Part shown: piece by piece, positions 24,398-34,210 of the stretch
Layout: every line of letters begins with the position of its first letter
Position numbering within the stretch: the stretch's first letter is position 1
Assembly: GCA_003024175.1 (NCBI GenBank)
Contig: MDYQ01000497.1
Coordinates: forward strand, 71,659-135,658
DNA: 64,000 nucleotides
DNA from: Planoprotostelium fungivorum
Lineage: Eukaryota > Evosea > Variosea > Cavosteliida > Cavosteliaceae
Reading direction: 5' to 3'
The notes under the pieces: model-generated
What the model was told of the DNA's origin: nothing
What the model saw: only the letters and a program-made list of their open reading frames with translations
Databases searched by the model: none
Position numbers and translations under genes: made by a program

Positions 24398-24523
24398 CTA
24401 TCTTCCTCTCGACTATAAATATCGCTTGGTATTTTATTCGATTTTATTTCGATTTTTAAATTAGGCCGTGAGAGCGGTCATACCCTCTGAAGAGAGATTA
24501 AAATCAAATCAATCCACACGATT

Positions 24524-26106
24524 TCATATTCGAAGGAAGTCATCACCTGCAGTCGCCAGCTGATACAAAAATTTGTCTAAATTTGGTGGCAGACCAGCTT
24601 CCTGAAGTGCCTTGTAATCTACAATGGGCTCGCCGTTATCTCTCTCCACTTTGAGCTGTTCCAACTTGTTCAACAGGTCTTTGATCTGACACAGCGTCAT
24701 CATCGCGATCATCGTGATGATCTGTCACCTTGGTCGAGTTTCCACGGATGATGTCTGCATCAGTTGATTCTGCGTTCTCGGCCGTTGTGACGAGGAACTC
24801 ACAGATACCTCTATGGACTCCCGTCATCATGAAATCACCTGTCCATGTCATCCATCGTTCATCCACATCAATCAATTTCGTCTGCACTGATGTATATCGA
24901 TCTCACCCTTTGCGGCCGAGGAAACAGTGACGGATCGGTTGTTCACTGCCATTCGTCACAAACGCCTGACACAGACAACTCACCATCGACCAATAGATCG
25001 TATAGATCTTCCCTCTCTCTGATGGATTCATCAATAAATCCTGCGATGTAGACTTGACTGTCCTGTTCTCTCGTCACTCCCTCGTTCTCATGGTAGTCGA
25101 GATCTACGCGAAATTTCACCTGTACATCGGAGATCTCGTTATCTGAATGGTTGACGTAAGGTCGAACGATGTCCCAATTCTGTCTGTGCCACACCAAAAC
25201 GGGCAGGGCCCTTCACTCGTCATTCTTCGTCCGTTCGTCCTCTCATCACCTGCAGATCTTTTGGAGGAGTCCCAATTTCTGGGACACGACAATGAGTCTC
25301 TTCTTCATGATGAGCGCGGCCCAGATCAAGATGATGTCTTCACCAAAGATGCGGATGACATCTGATGATGATGTCAGTCGAGAGGTTGTCATTGCTTTCA
25401 CCTTTTATGGACGAAGCGAGATATGCTGCTCGGGCATCATGCGATGCGGCAGAGAACTCGCCAAAAGAGTCTCCCGCGTTGTAACTTCCCTTTGCAAATA
25501 CACTCACGTAACTGTTTGTGATGAGACTCGAATGGTCGCAGGATCACAGGGGAGGAACATGAAGACGAAGGAGGAGTGTGTGATACATGAGAAGTAGGAG
25601 AGACTCACCATTCGGCCACTTTGAGGGGAGAACCAGTGGAAAGATAGATGTGAACCATCATCTTCGTCAATTCATTGTATCGCTCGGGGTTGAAGTCCTG
25701 ATTGCCTTTAATGATGCTTGATAAGAATGGAATGGGGTAGTGTGACTCACGGTGGTCACAACAGTGGCTTGTGCCGCTTGAACTTTGTCAGTCAGACCCG
25801 AGTCTTCCTTTCTGATGTCGATGAAGGAATAGATCCATTGGTTTCCAAATCGAGAGAATGTAAATTGAAGTGGAATTGTCTCGTGCTGAAGTCCAGATCT
25901 GCATTATCATCAACCGATGAACATTGAGGTCAAGACGTTTACCTACTGACAACGACGTCTTGTACTTCTGTTGATATCTGAGGAAACGACCTTGAATGTG
26001 TTAATCTAAAGATTGAACAATGAGTAACGCACCAGACAGGTAGAACGTCGGCGTATATGTCTTTCTCGATCAATAAGACGGAAGATAGACTTCTGAGGCT
26101 GTCCAT
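24524..26106 (-). CDS. DENND10 (FAM45)-like DENN-domain protein
   Basis: The start at 26106 gives MDSLRSLSSVLLIEKD, then VLPVWC, matching the opening of DENND10. Later exons have FNPERYNELTKMMVHIYLST, then GSP. Next come VWHRQNWDIVRPYVNHSDNE and YIAGFIDESIREREDLYDLL. The C-terminus has ICEFLVTTAENAES, then LPPNLDKFLYQLATAGDD. These phrases parallel human DENND10 in the same order, including its closing 'FLYxLAxA'. DENND10 acts on late endosomes and multivesicular bodies, probably through Rab27-type GTPases. About eight introns are needed, and the length of about 340 residues agrees with the family. The protein has a degenerate DENN core and is easily missed by simple searches. Confidence 0.82.
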
Positions 26107-26184
26107 CGTGACTGGCTTCTGTCGGGTCCTCCTTGTAGTGCCGCAGTTCAACACGATTTCCCGGTTGTGATCGTCATTACCTGA

Positions 26185-28739
26185 ATGAGGCTGGGCTCTT
26201 GGACTAAACCTCTATATCGTATTCATTCGATCAATAAACCGATCCTTAGACCACACACATCACACATCCAACATCCAACCCGATTCTACACGACTTCACG
26301 AACAAAGGATTCCAAGGTCAGTGATCGCTCTTGTTTCATCATTTTGACGGAAAGTCGTTACAGATGATGGACATTGATTCATCTGGACAATTGGAGATCA
26401 ATGAACAGCTCCAATTGACGGAGAGAGAGAATAAGATGTTCGACTATCTTCAAGAAGTCAATGAATTTGGAAAAAAGAACACAGTCATGCGAGTTGCTGG
26501 TGGTTGGGTCCGTGATAAGGTGAGATGTCTGACAGAATTCATCACACATTCATCCACCCCTCTTTCTCATCTCAGATCAGTTATTGGGACGTGAGAGTGA
26601 TGACATCGACATTGCATTGGACAACTGCATGGGCAAAGAGTTCGCCGAGTTGGTGCAAGCCTACAACAACACGAAGGGTATCTCCACGAGAGGATTCAGC
26701 GTCATCCAGAGCAACCCCGAACAATCGAAACATTTAGAGACAGCCACCATGAAGATCGAAGATGTTCCTGTCGATTTCGTCAATCTCAGGGCTGAAGAGT
26801 ACACGGACAGTAGAATTCCAACTATGGTATGTCATTCTTCACACAAACACATTCAATATCCTTTCACGAGCCCTTCCTTCAATACTTTATCTCATACATT
26901 TTACATTCCATCTCACGTTTCACTCTGTCTATGACCTAGTTGACTGTCAATTTCTACCTTACGATCGAAACGATAGAATGAATGTCGATGTCACCATTCA
27001 TTGACGTTGCAGAAATTTGGCACTGCCAGCGAGGACGCACACAGAAGAGATTTGACGATCAATAGTATGTTTTATAACATCAACGAGAGGAAAATTGAAG
27101 ACATCACCGGAAGGGTAATACCAACATCATCTCACAGATCATCACAATGATCACATCGTTCTTCATCTTCATCATCACCATCTTCATCTTCATCGTCACA
27201 TCATCTTCATCATCCGACACACCATCGATGCGATGACTCATCACAACATCCACCACACAAACAACGACCACACCAAAGACAAAAGAGAATGACAGACGCA
27301 GGGCATCAACGATCTGAAGAACAAGAAGATCAGAACACCCCTCTTACCCCTCTCCACCTTCTTAGACGATCCACTCCGGGTCCTTCGTTCCGTTCGATTT
27401 GCCTCACGCTTCCGTTTCGAGTTGGACGAACAATTGATCGCTGCCGCGAAAGAGGGCAGCGTGAAGGAAGGACTTCTCAACAAAGTCAGCCGAGAGAGAT
27501 TCGGTAAAGAGATCACCGGTATGTTTCAGACGTCAGGTTCTTCTGTTCAAGACAAGAGGTGGAGAGTTTAAAATGAAATGAAATCGATTTTAAAGTGAAC
27601 GGTGTAGGTACCCCGTCTACGCTTTCAGATTGATGCAAGAGTTGGAACTACTTCCTATCATCTTTCAACTACCGAAAGATGTGGGTGAGTCGTGCGATGT
27701 CATCAGCTTCATCATGACACACGACAGTCATCAAAGAGAAGGACTTTCTATCGATAGGTGTAGACAGGATGCTGCAGCTGCAGAGAACCTTCCATCAAGT
27801 CCAAATGAGGAACGGGTGAGACAAAGGACAAGTCAAGTTGTAGAGAGAGCTCACGCTGTTTCAGGAATTTAAATGCAGAGATATCCCACGAAGAACGCAT
27901 GCACATGTACCTGTCTGCCTTCTTTACTACCCTGCACGATTACAAGTACAAGAATAACAAGGGTAAATATGAGCCCGCCTCACGCTACGCCGTATTAGAA
28001 TCGGTTAAGGTGAAGAGATAGAGGTTTCGCCTTCTTTCAACTGACGTCGTGCAGCTGTCTGGAAAAGAAGCAGACATGGTCGAGCTGATGACCGACGGTA
28101 CATACAAGATGATTCGATTTTTATCCAACTACAACCCGCCAGACGAGGAGGGTAAGTATTCGTGGAGCACCGCCCTCTTGGGAGATATTCCGAGAAAAGA
28201 ATTGGGTGAGGGGATTTTATCTGGTTTTATTCATGATGGCAGGGATATTGGTGAGGAGCTGTAGTGGTAAGCACGGTGCCTTCTATCGACACGTGACGCT
28301 GTTGGCTTTGTCCATGCAGTTGCCGTCGGGATCTCATGATGTCTTTGATGATGAACGTGAGGGTGCCGAGATGACTCGCCATTAAATCGAACAGTGCCAG
28401 AAGAACAGACGAAGAAGGTCTACGATTTCTATTCTGCCTTCGAAGACAGAGTCACAACTTTGGGTCTGTCTGATGCACACAACTTGAAGCATCTCATCAA
28501 CGTGTGTCTTTTTAGATGATGAGGCGACTGAGATCTTGCAGGGGAAAGACGTTCTCGTTCACATGAAGTTACCAGCGGGACCATGGTTGAGTCGCGTGCA
28601 AGAGCTGCAGTTAGAATGGCAATTGGAGAATCCAGAGAAGGGAGAAGAGGATTGCATTCGATATCTACTCTCTCTCAAAGAGGATCCAGAGATCGTCAAG
28701 CTCATCGACGAAGGAAGGAGAAAGAAGGCAAGACAATAG
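26185..28739 (+). CDS. CCA tRNA nucleotidyltransferase with probable mitochondrial leader
   Basis: It adds CCA to tRNA 3' ends. The polymerase core shows VMRVAGGWVRDK, then ESDDIDIALDN with the two metal-binding acids. After that come RRDLTINSMFYN, then LDDPLRVLRSVRFASRFRF. The C-terminal exon has HMKLPAGPWLSRVQELQLEW and ends DEGRRKKARQ. The domain order is that of class II eukaryotic enzymes. An upstream exon (26185-26316) encodes a basic, acid-poor leader with TRFYTTSR and joins through a 47-bp intron directly to MMDIDSS at 26364. Initiation at 26185 would give a mitochondrial form and at 26364 a cytosolic or nuclear one, as in yeast. The intron at about 27117-27296 is unusually long for this locus and built of degenerate ATCATC/TTCATC repeats. 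The gene ends about 50 bp before the next. Confidence 0.9.
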
Positions 28740-28814
28740 ATGATGACGGCTCGTGTCGCGAGGAGACGAATACATATCATCTTGTGTATGCTAGATTCAG
28801 AAAGTTCTGCACAG

Positions 28815-30616
28815 ATGATCAACGGAGCCCTCTCTAGTCACGATGTAACGAGAAACATCTTAGAGATGGTGATAAAAGAACAAGGAGATGATATAAGAAG
28901 GAGGACAGCGCTTGCCAGGCTTCGTAGTACTTGTAAGATGTGGAAAGAGATGGGTGAGTTGACCGTTCTCAGTTTCTTCTGACCAAGGGTTGCAGTAGGG
29001 GACAGAGCGATCATACAAGAATCTCTGGAAAGTTCTCCGAAAATTATGCAACTGCTGTTGGCCGACCTCCGCGTGAATCCATCAAGGGATGACAACGAAG
29101 CAATTCAACACGCATCCTACCTCCGATGTATTGATACCAAGATCGTACAGCTGCTCTTGGCAGATCCTCGTGTAGATCGGCAAATGACAACTCGGCCATC
29201 CGAAAAGCATCCCATTTTGGCCATACCAAAATCGTACGGATGATGCTTCTGGCTCACCCTCTGGTGGATCCATCGTCCCTGAACAATGAGGCCATCAGAG
29301 AAGCATGTGCACGCGGTCACATCGGGGTGGTACAGTTACTCTTAGACGACGATCGTGTGGATCCTTCAGCAGCAGACAATCATGCGATGAAGAAGGCAGT
29401 CTGTGGTGAATTTTAGATCTTGCAGATGCTACTGGCCCACTCAAAAATCGATCCATCAGTGGAGGACAACACAGTCCTCCTTAGAGCATGCAGGAGTGGT
29501 GATGTCAGCACCACCGGCCTCCTCTTGGCTGACCCTCGTGTGGACCCATCGACGGATGCCAACGAGGCCATCAGAGTTTCATCAGCGAGAGGATGCATCG
29601 AGGTAGTGCGCCTGCTCTTGTCTCATCCTCGCGTGGATCCCTCCGTCATGGACAATTGGGCCATTCGAAAGGCATCTACTCGTGGCCACATCGGAGTCGT
29701 ACGATCGCTCTTGTCCCATCCACTCGTGGATCCATCGGCAAACAACAATGAGGCCATCAATGAGAATGGACGCACGAAGACGTTACGTCTGCTCTTGGCC
29801 GATCGTCATGTGGACCCTTCTACTACAAACAACTCTGCCATTCAAGAGTCAGCCATGCGCGGTCACATAGGTATCGTGCGGTCACTCTTGTCTCACCCAC
29901 TCGTGGATCCATCGGTAGATAACAACTGCATCTTGATGACGGCAGCCTGCAATGATTACGTTCAGATTCTTCAGATGCTACTGAGCCATCCAAGTGTTGA
30001 TCCATCAGCACAGGACAACCAGCCGTTGATCAGTGCATGCAATCGCGGACACCTCCAGATCCTCCAACTCCTCTTGTCTGATCCCCGAGTGGATCCATCA
30101 GCCAGGGACAATGAGGCCATCATCAAAGCGGCCAGATGCAGCTGTCCAACGATGGTATCTATACTGTTGGCTGACGCCAGAGTCGATCCATCGGCAAGAG
30201 AAAACAAAGCTTTCAGGCAGGCCATGAAGGTACTGCTCGCAGACGAGAGGGTCAAACCATCAGTGGAACACATGAGTAGAGGTCTAGGGAAGAGAGAGAT
30301 CGAGCTGCTGCAGCTTCTGATAGACAAGTACCACGTGGATCCATCTGCACACGACAACCAAGCCATCATCGATGCGTGTGAGGAAGGAAGCGTGGAGGTA
30401 GTACAACTTCTCTTGAGCGATCCTCGAGTGGACCCATCAGCACAAGGCAATCAGGCACTCAAAATAGCACGTAAACGAAGATATCGAGCGGGGCAGGAAA
30501 TCATGCAACTACTCTTGAGCCATCCTCGTGTGAATCCTTCTTCACCAGACAGCATGAATACCAGAGAGCCTCCCCAACTAAATCCAAAAAGAACCAAGAG
30601 GATGCGGACACATTGA
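28815..30616 (+). pseudogene. F-box-like/ankyrin-like repeat gene, reading frame broken twice
   Basis: The opening MINGALSSHDVTRNILEMVI leads, via a motif near LARLRSTCKMWKEM (F-box-like), and after one intron at about 28954-28996, into about 15 repeats of some 33 residues. The repeat consensus is LLxDPRVDPSAxDNxAI, then xxAxxxGHxxVVxL, an ankyrin-like unit. Two lesions are seen. About 4 bases are missing near 29190, where VDPSA becomes VDR and the frame shifts. An in-frame TAG lies at 29416-29418, inside a repeat. From 29420 the frame is open for almost 400 codons to 30616. Either this is a recent pseudogene, or the assembly has errors, or the 3' part is used alone from an internal ATG. Such arrays are common as large families in amoebae; partners are unknown. 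Confidence 0.6.
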
Positions 30617-31114
30617 AATAGTGCAGACGTTACTATCTGATCAACTGCGGATCCATCTGCAGAATAATGTGGCCATTGATAAAGTAATATGTGAAATTGA
30701 GGAATAGATAACCTATCATCAACGAACGATAAAGTCATGATCCACTCCTCGATGCCTCCGTGCAGGCTTTAGTGAAGTGAGATGAGAGGATCGACTGACA
30801 TTTCCCTGGTGGATGATATGTGGATCTGCATCGTACATGATGAGCCCCCGTCCATTTGAATAGTTGGAGATGACATCATGCCACAGCATACCGCCATGAT
30901 ACAACCGGCATGTGATGTCTGTATTCTAACCCTCAGTTCAATAGAAATCAATCTAAACTACATTCATTCTTCCGCTTTTGATGGCTTCGCTTCTTATGTT
31001 GAAGAGGTATGACTCTTTGCAGTCAACGGGATGGCACTCATCTTGATGTCTTGAACTTGGAATGCCGCGGTCGATCTTGGTGACATCAATCCATAATGAT
31101 CTCTTTCTTCACTC
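30617..31114. other. Intergenic with decayed repeat remnants
   Basis: Just past the ankyrin-like stop the sequence still resembles weak repeat units (GGATCCATCTGC near 30650), then loses similarity. No gene is supported on either strand. Confidence 0.4.
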
Positions 31115-32322
31115 TCACTTGACGACCAGCTCCTCGCTCATGAAGCCCATCAAACTGAACAGATGCCATATGAAACATCCCTGATGATTCTTAGTATTTT
31201 GTCGATGCAACCGATGAAATGCCATCATCATCAGATGGTCCTTCTCACCACACAAATACCGTGACGAGCCTGCACGAACGATAGGACGAGAAGAACTCCC
31301 AGCAGCCAGAACGCCGCGACGCGTTGTCCGGTCACATAGAGGACGAGGGAGGCACCACAACAGATGAGACCGCAGAACTGGGCGAAACGCTTCGGAGGTC
31401 CGGGTACATAGACCGGCCTGAAATAAGATGAATCTCTTGAATGGTCTGCGATGAATTCACCTCACAGAGAGCCTCGGCACGATGAACAGCACGATGAACC
31501 ATGCTTGTGGATCGAATCTGGGTCCGGTCGAGAAACGAGCAGTTGACGTCGACTCTCACAGCACCGACGATCATGATACAGTCGAGAACAATTGAAACAA
31601 CACGAGTGTCATCCATGCGGCTGGAGATGTGATGGATGTGACAACATAATAAGAGGAGGCATAGACGATGAAAGACATCAGCCAGATGAGCTGGTAGAGA
31701 AGGGAGAATCGAATCGAAATCCATATCTTTCTACGGAATCGGCTTGACCTCTGTGGGGGTGTGTGAGACTGTGATGGAAAGTGCTTATACCTTTTCAAGG
31801 GTTCGCATGAGGTGTAAGATGGTCACGATGAAGGTGAGGTGGATGAGAGCGACGGGGAGACCGGAGATAAGATACGACCATCTTCCATTCTGTGGATAGA
31901 AGTGAACATAGACAACAGCAGATGTAAAACTCGACAGAGCCAGAATCTTTCAATACGTGAGACGAAAGTTGATGTAACAGCTCACCATCTGAACCCCTCC
32001 AATTACGGCTGCCTTCTTGTATAACAAATTTGGTTTCATTAGACGATCAGCCGATGCTCTGTGAACCATGACAAGGAATGAAGACAGAGTCCCTTGACAC
32101 CCCGCATTCAGTGCAGAAGGTAGAAACCACAGTGCCTCAGACACCACAGGTGGTAGAGATCCGTTGGATATGGCCATGGCCAGACAATATACCAATAGAC
32201 CAACGAGGGTTTTAGATCACCAGATCGGTCACATCGCGTCGCCATGGTATGGTCTCACCTGCGAAGTAGAATGTATTCAGTGGCTGACGCCATTCGTCGG
32301 ACCAACTTAGACGTGGATCCAT
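31115..32322 (-). CDS. Multispanning membrane protein with DUF4395-like C-terminal half
   Basis: The start at 32322 reads MDPRLSWSDEWRQPLN. Several hydrophobic exons follow: ALWFLPSALNAGCQGTLSSF, then YLISGLPVALIHLTFIVTIL, then LLYQLIWLMSFIVYASSYYV. The 3' half has FDPQAWFIVLFIVPRLSVRP, then PPKRFAQFCGLICCGASLVL. It ends in GICV joined across a short intron to GCFIWHLFSLMGF. The pattern 'FDPxxW, RP, PPxRFAQ, two spans, GxCxGC' is that of DUF4395 membrane proteins (function unknown), here preceded by extra spans. The join near 31.57 kb needs an intron of only about 27 bp, so the two halves might instead be separate genes. No enzymatic motif is visible apart from the two cysteines near the end. 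Confidence 0.5.
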
Positions 32323-32579
32323 GATGTTGCCGTTCTCGTTTGGTTGAGACACAGGCCTAAATCAGAGGTAACCCCTGAGGCTCGTGGTATGACGCGTTCG
32401 CGCCACTTAACTTGTCTTCCACCACCTTTAAGACGGAAACCTTCGTGGTTCATCCCTCGTCACTTTCCCAAGCGATAGAACTTTGAAATCAGATGGAAAT
32501 GACTTTATTTCAACCTCATCTACAACCAAATTTCTGTCCCAATTCATCACCGAATGCCTGGCATCAGCTAGGAGGTAAG

Positions 32580-32960
32580 AAGAGATGAAAGGCTCACCAT
32601 TTCGATTGAATGATCTCTACGTGAGTTGAAAATGCAGCCCAGTTACAAAGTGGGCTTCTATAGACGTCACGTCCTTGAAGAGGACTTGACATTGTCAAGC
32701 TCATCGACGGGGGAAGGAGAAAGAAGGTAAGACAATAGACGATGATTGCGAGGAGACGAATACACCTCTCATCTTGACACAACCGTATCCAGCCCAAAGG
32801 AGAGGAAATGACCTCTTCGTGTGAGTGGAAAAATGGAATCCGGTTACAAATTGGATCTCTATAGAGGACGTCCGTGAAGAGTCATCGAAATAGATTGGGT
32901 TCATTTATCTGCGGAACAATTCCGGAACATCTGAGAGTTAATCCGTGCAGGCGTTATGAA
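32580..32960 (+). repeat. Decayed duplicate of the CCA-gene 3' end plus internal tandem copy
   Basis: Bases about 32687-32778 match 28690-28785, the last codons, stop and 3' flank of the CCA-adding enzyme gene, with few differences. Shared words include GTCAAGCTCATCGACG, GGAAGGAGAAAGAAGG, AGACAATAGA and GCGAGGAGACGAATACA. On each side lies a related unit of about 60 bp (GTGAGTTGAAAATG near 32621 and GTGAGTGGAAAAATGG near 32821, both running into TTACAAA and CTATAGA). The tail near 32890-32960 has ankyrin-repeat-like words. It looks like a broken duplicate of the CCA/ankyrin junction. The enclosed gene at 31.1-32.3 kb would have been caught between the copies. It is not expected to code. Confidence 0.7.
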
Positions 32961-32986
32961 ATTGAACACATTCTAATAGGAACATC

Positions 32987-34171
32987 ATGACTGACGAAGC
33001 GCAAACTGTAACGACGAGAAGACCCAGAGCTACATGGCATCTGAAGCCGTGGTCCGAGCAGACAATCTGGGAGAAATTCGCCATGCTCGACGTCGGTGAG
33101 ATGGTGTAAATGATAATGCACGATGATTGAACCTTTTCATAGGGTCTCCGGAGGAGCTGGAGAAGAGAGCTGAGCCCAGGGACTATCCACCACCCGTTCA
33201 GAACAACTACGTGTCTTGGATCTTCCTAGCCTGTGCTATCTCTCCCCCCTTCCTTCTCCAGGGACTATGGTATCACCTCTACCCAGAGAGTCAGTGAGTG
33301 TATTCCGTTTAAAATTGATCTCATCGTGTCACAGCTGGCCCACCTGGGTGACATACATTGTGTACCAACTGTGGATCCAAGCCTACATCATCTTCGTGAT
33401 CAAGCACGTCAGAGGTTGGATGTCTCATTTTGGTACTCTCGATGAGGCCAATCGCCCCCGCGATGTTCCACCCGATAATCGAGTCAAGAGATTGATCATC
33501 AGCGTCTTCATCTACATCTACGCTCGTGGAATTGGTAAATTGAATCGCTTCTTTTCATGACTTACTTTGAACAGGCTGCATGCTGCTGAGTCGCCACGAT
33601 CCTTCCATAGGACCAGCCTTGGGCGAGGGCATCACTTACGCGTTCCCTCTCAAGATCGTAGCATGGCATTTGACCCTTGATTTCTGGTTCTACCTGTGGC
33701 ACAGATCTGCTCACACCGTCCCCTGGATCTGGAGGTTGCATGCTGGTCACCACAACACCAAATACCCCACACCCATCCAATCTATCCTCGCCGACGACGT
33801 CCAAGAGGTGAAATTCTCATCTGAACATCTTCCAATGTGATGGACTCCGATCTGATATGATGCAACAGATCATCGAGATTGCAGTGGTACCCGGACTAAC
33901 CGCCCTGTGCATTCCGATGACCTTCCACGAGCTCTACATCTCCATCTTGATCACTCTTTACGTGGAGGCCATGGGCCACTCTGGCATGAGAGCCGACTGG
34001 GGACACCCAGTCTTAGACCCCGTCTTACGACCTTTCAACCTGCATCTCGTCATCGAAGATCACGATCTCCATCATCGACACGGAAAGGGAGGAAAGAACT
34101 ATGGAAAGCAGAGCCGCCTGTGGGACACCCTGTTCAACACGAGAGGAGAGAGGATCGAATGTCTCAATTGA
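32987..34171 (+). CDS. Fatty acid hydroxylase/sterol desaturase superfamily protein
   Basis: This is an ER membrane di-iron enzyme. The start is MTDEAQTVTTRRPRATWHLK at 32987. Membrane spans include SWIFLACAISPPFLLQGLWY and WVTYIVYQLWIQAYIIFVI. The three histidine clusters that bind iron are all present: HRSAH, then HAGHHN, then HDLHHRH near the C-terminus, with the extra GHSGMRADWGHP. The last exon ends NYGKQSRLWDTLF, as in C-5 sterol desaturases and C-4 methyl oxidases. Introns at about 33095-33143, 33293-33333, 33535-33573 and 33807-33867 restore one frame of roughly 330 residues. The substrate (sterol, sphingoid base or fatty acid) cannot be told from sequence alone. It is intact. Confidence 0.85.
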
Positions 34172-34210
34172 GAAGAGGAACACATATGTAGAGAATAAAT
34201 GTATATGGTC

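Noticed and set aside
29971-30450. A 159-codon minus-strand frame with regular ADGST repeats
   Set aside because: It is the antisense shadow of the ankyrin-like repeats; regularity comes from the repeat itself.
28815-30616. Ankyrin-like array as a giant-virus insertion
   Set aside because: Such repeats occur in giant viruses, but there are no other virus-like genes here and the first part has a host-style intron.
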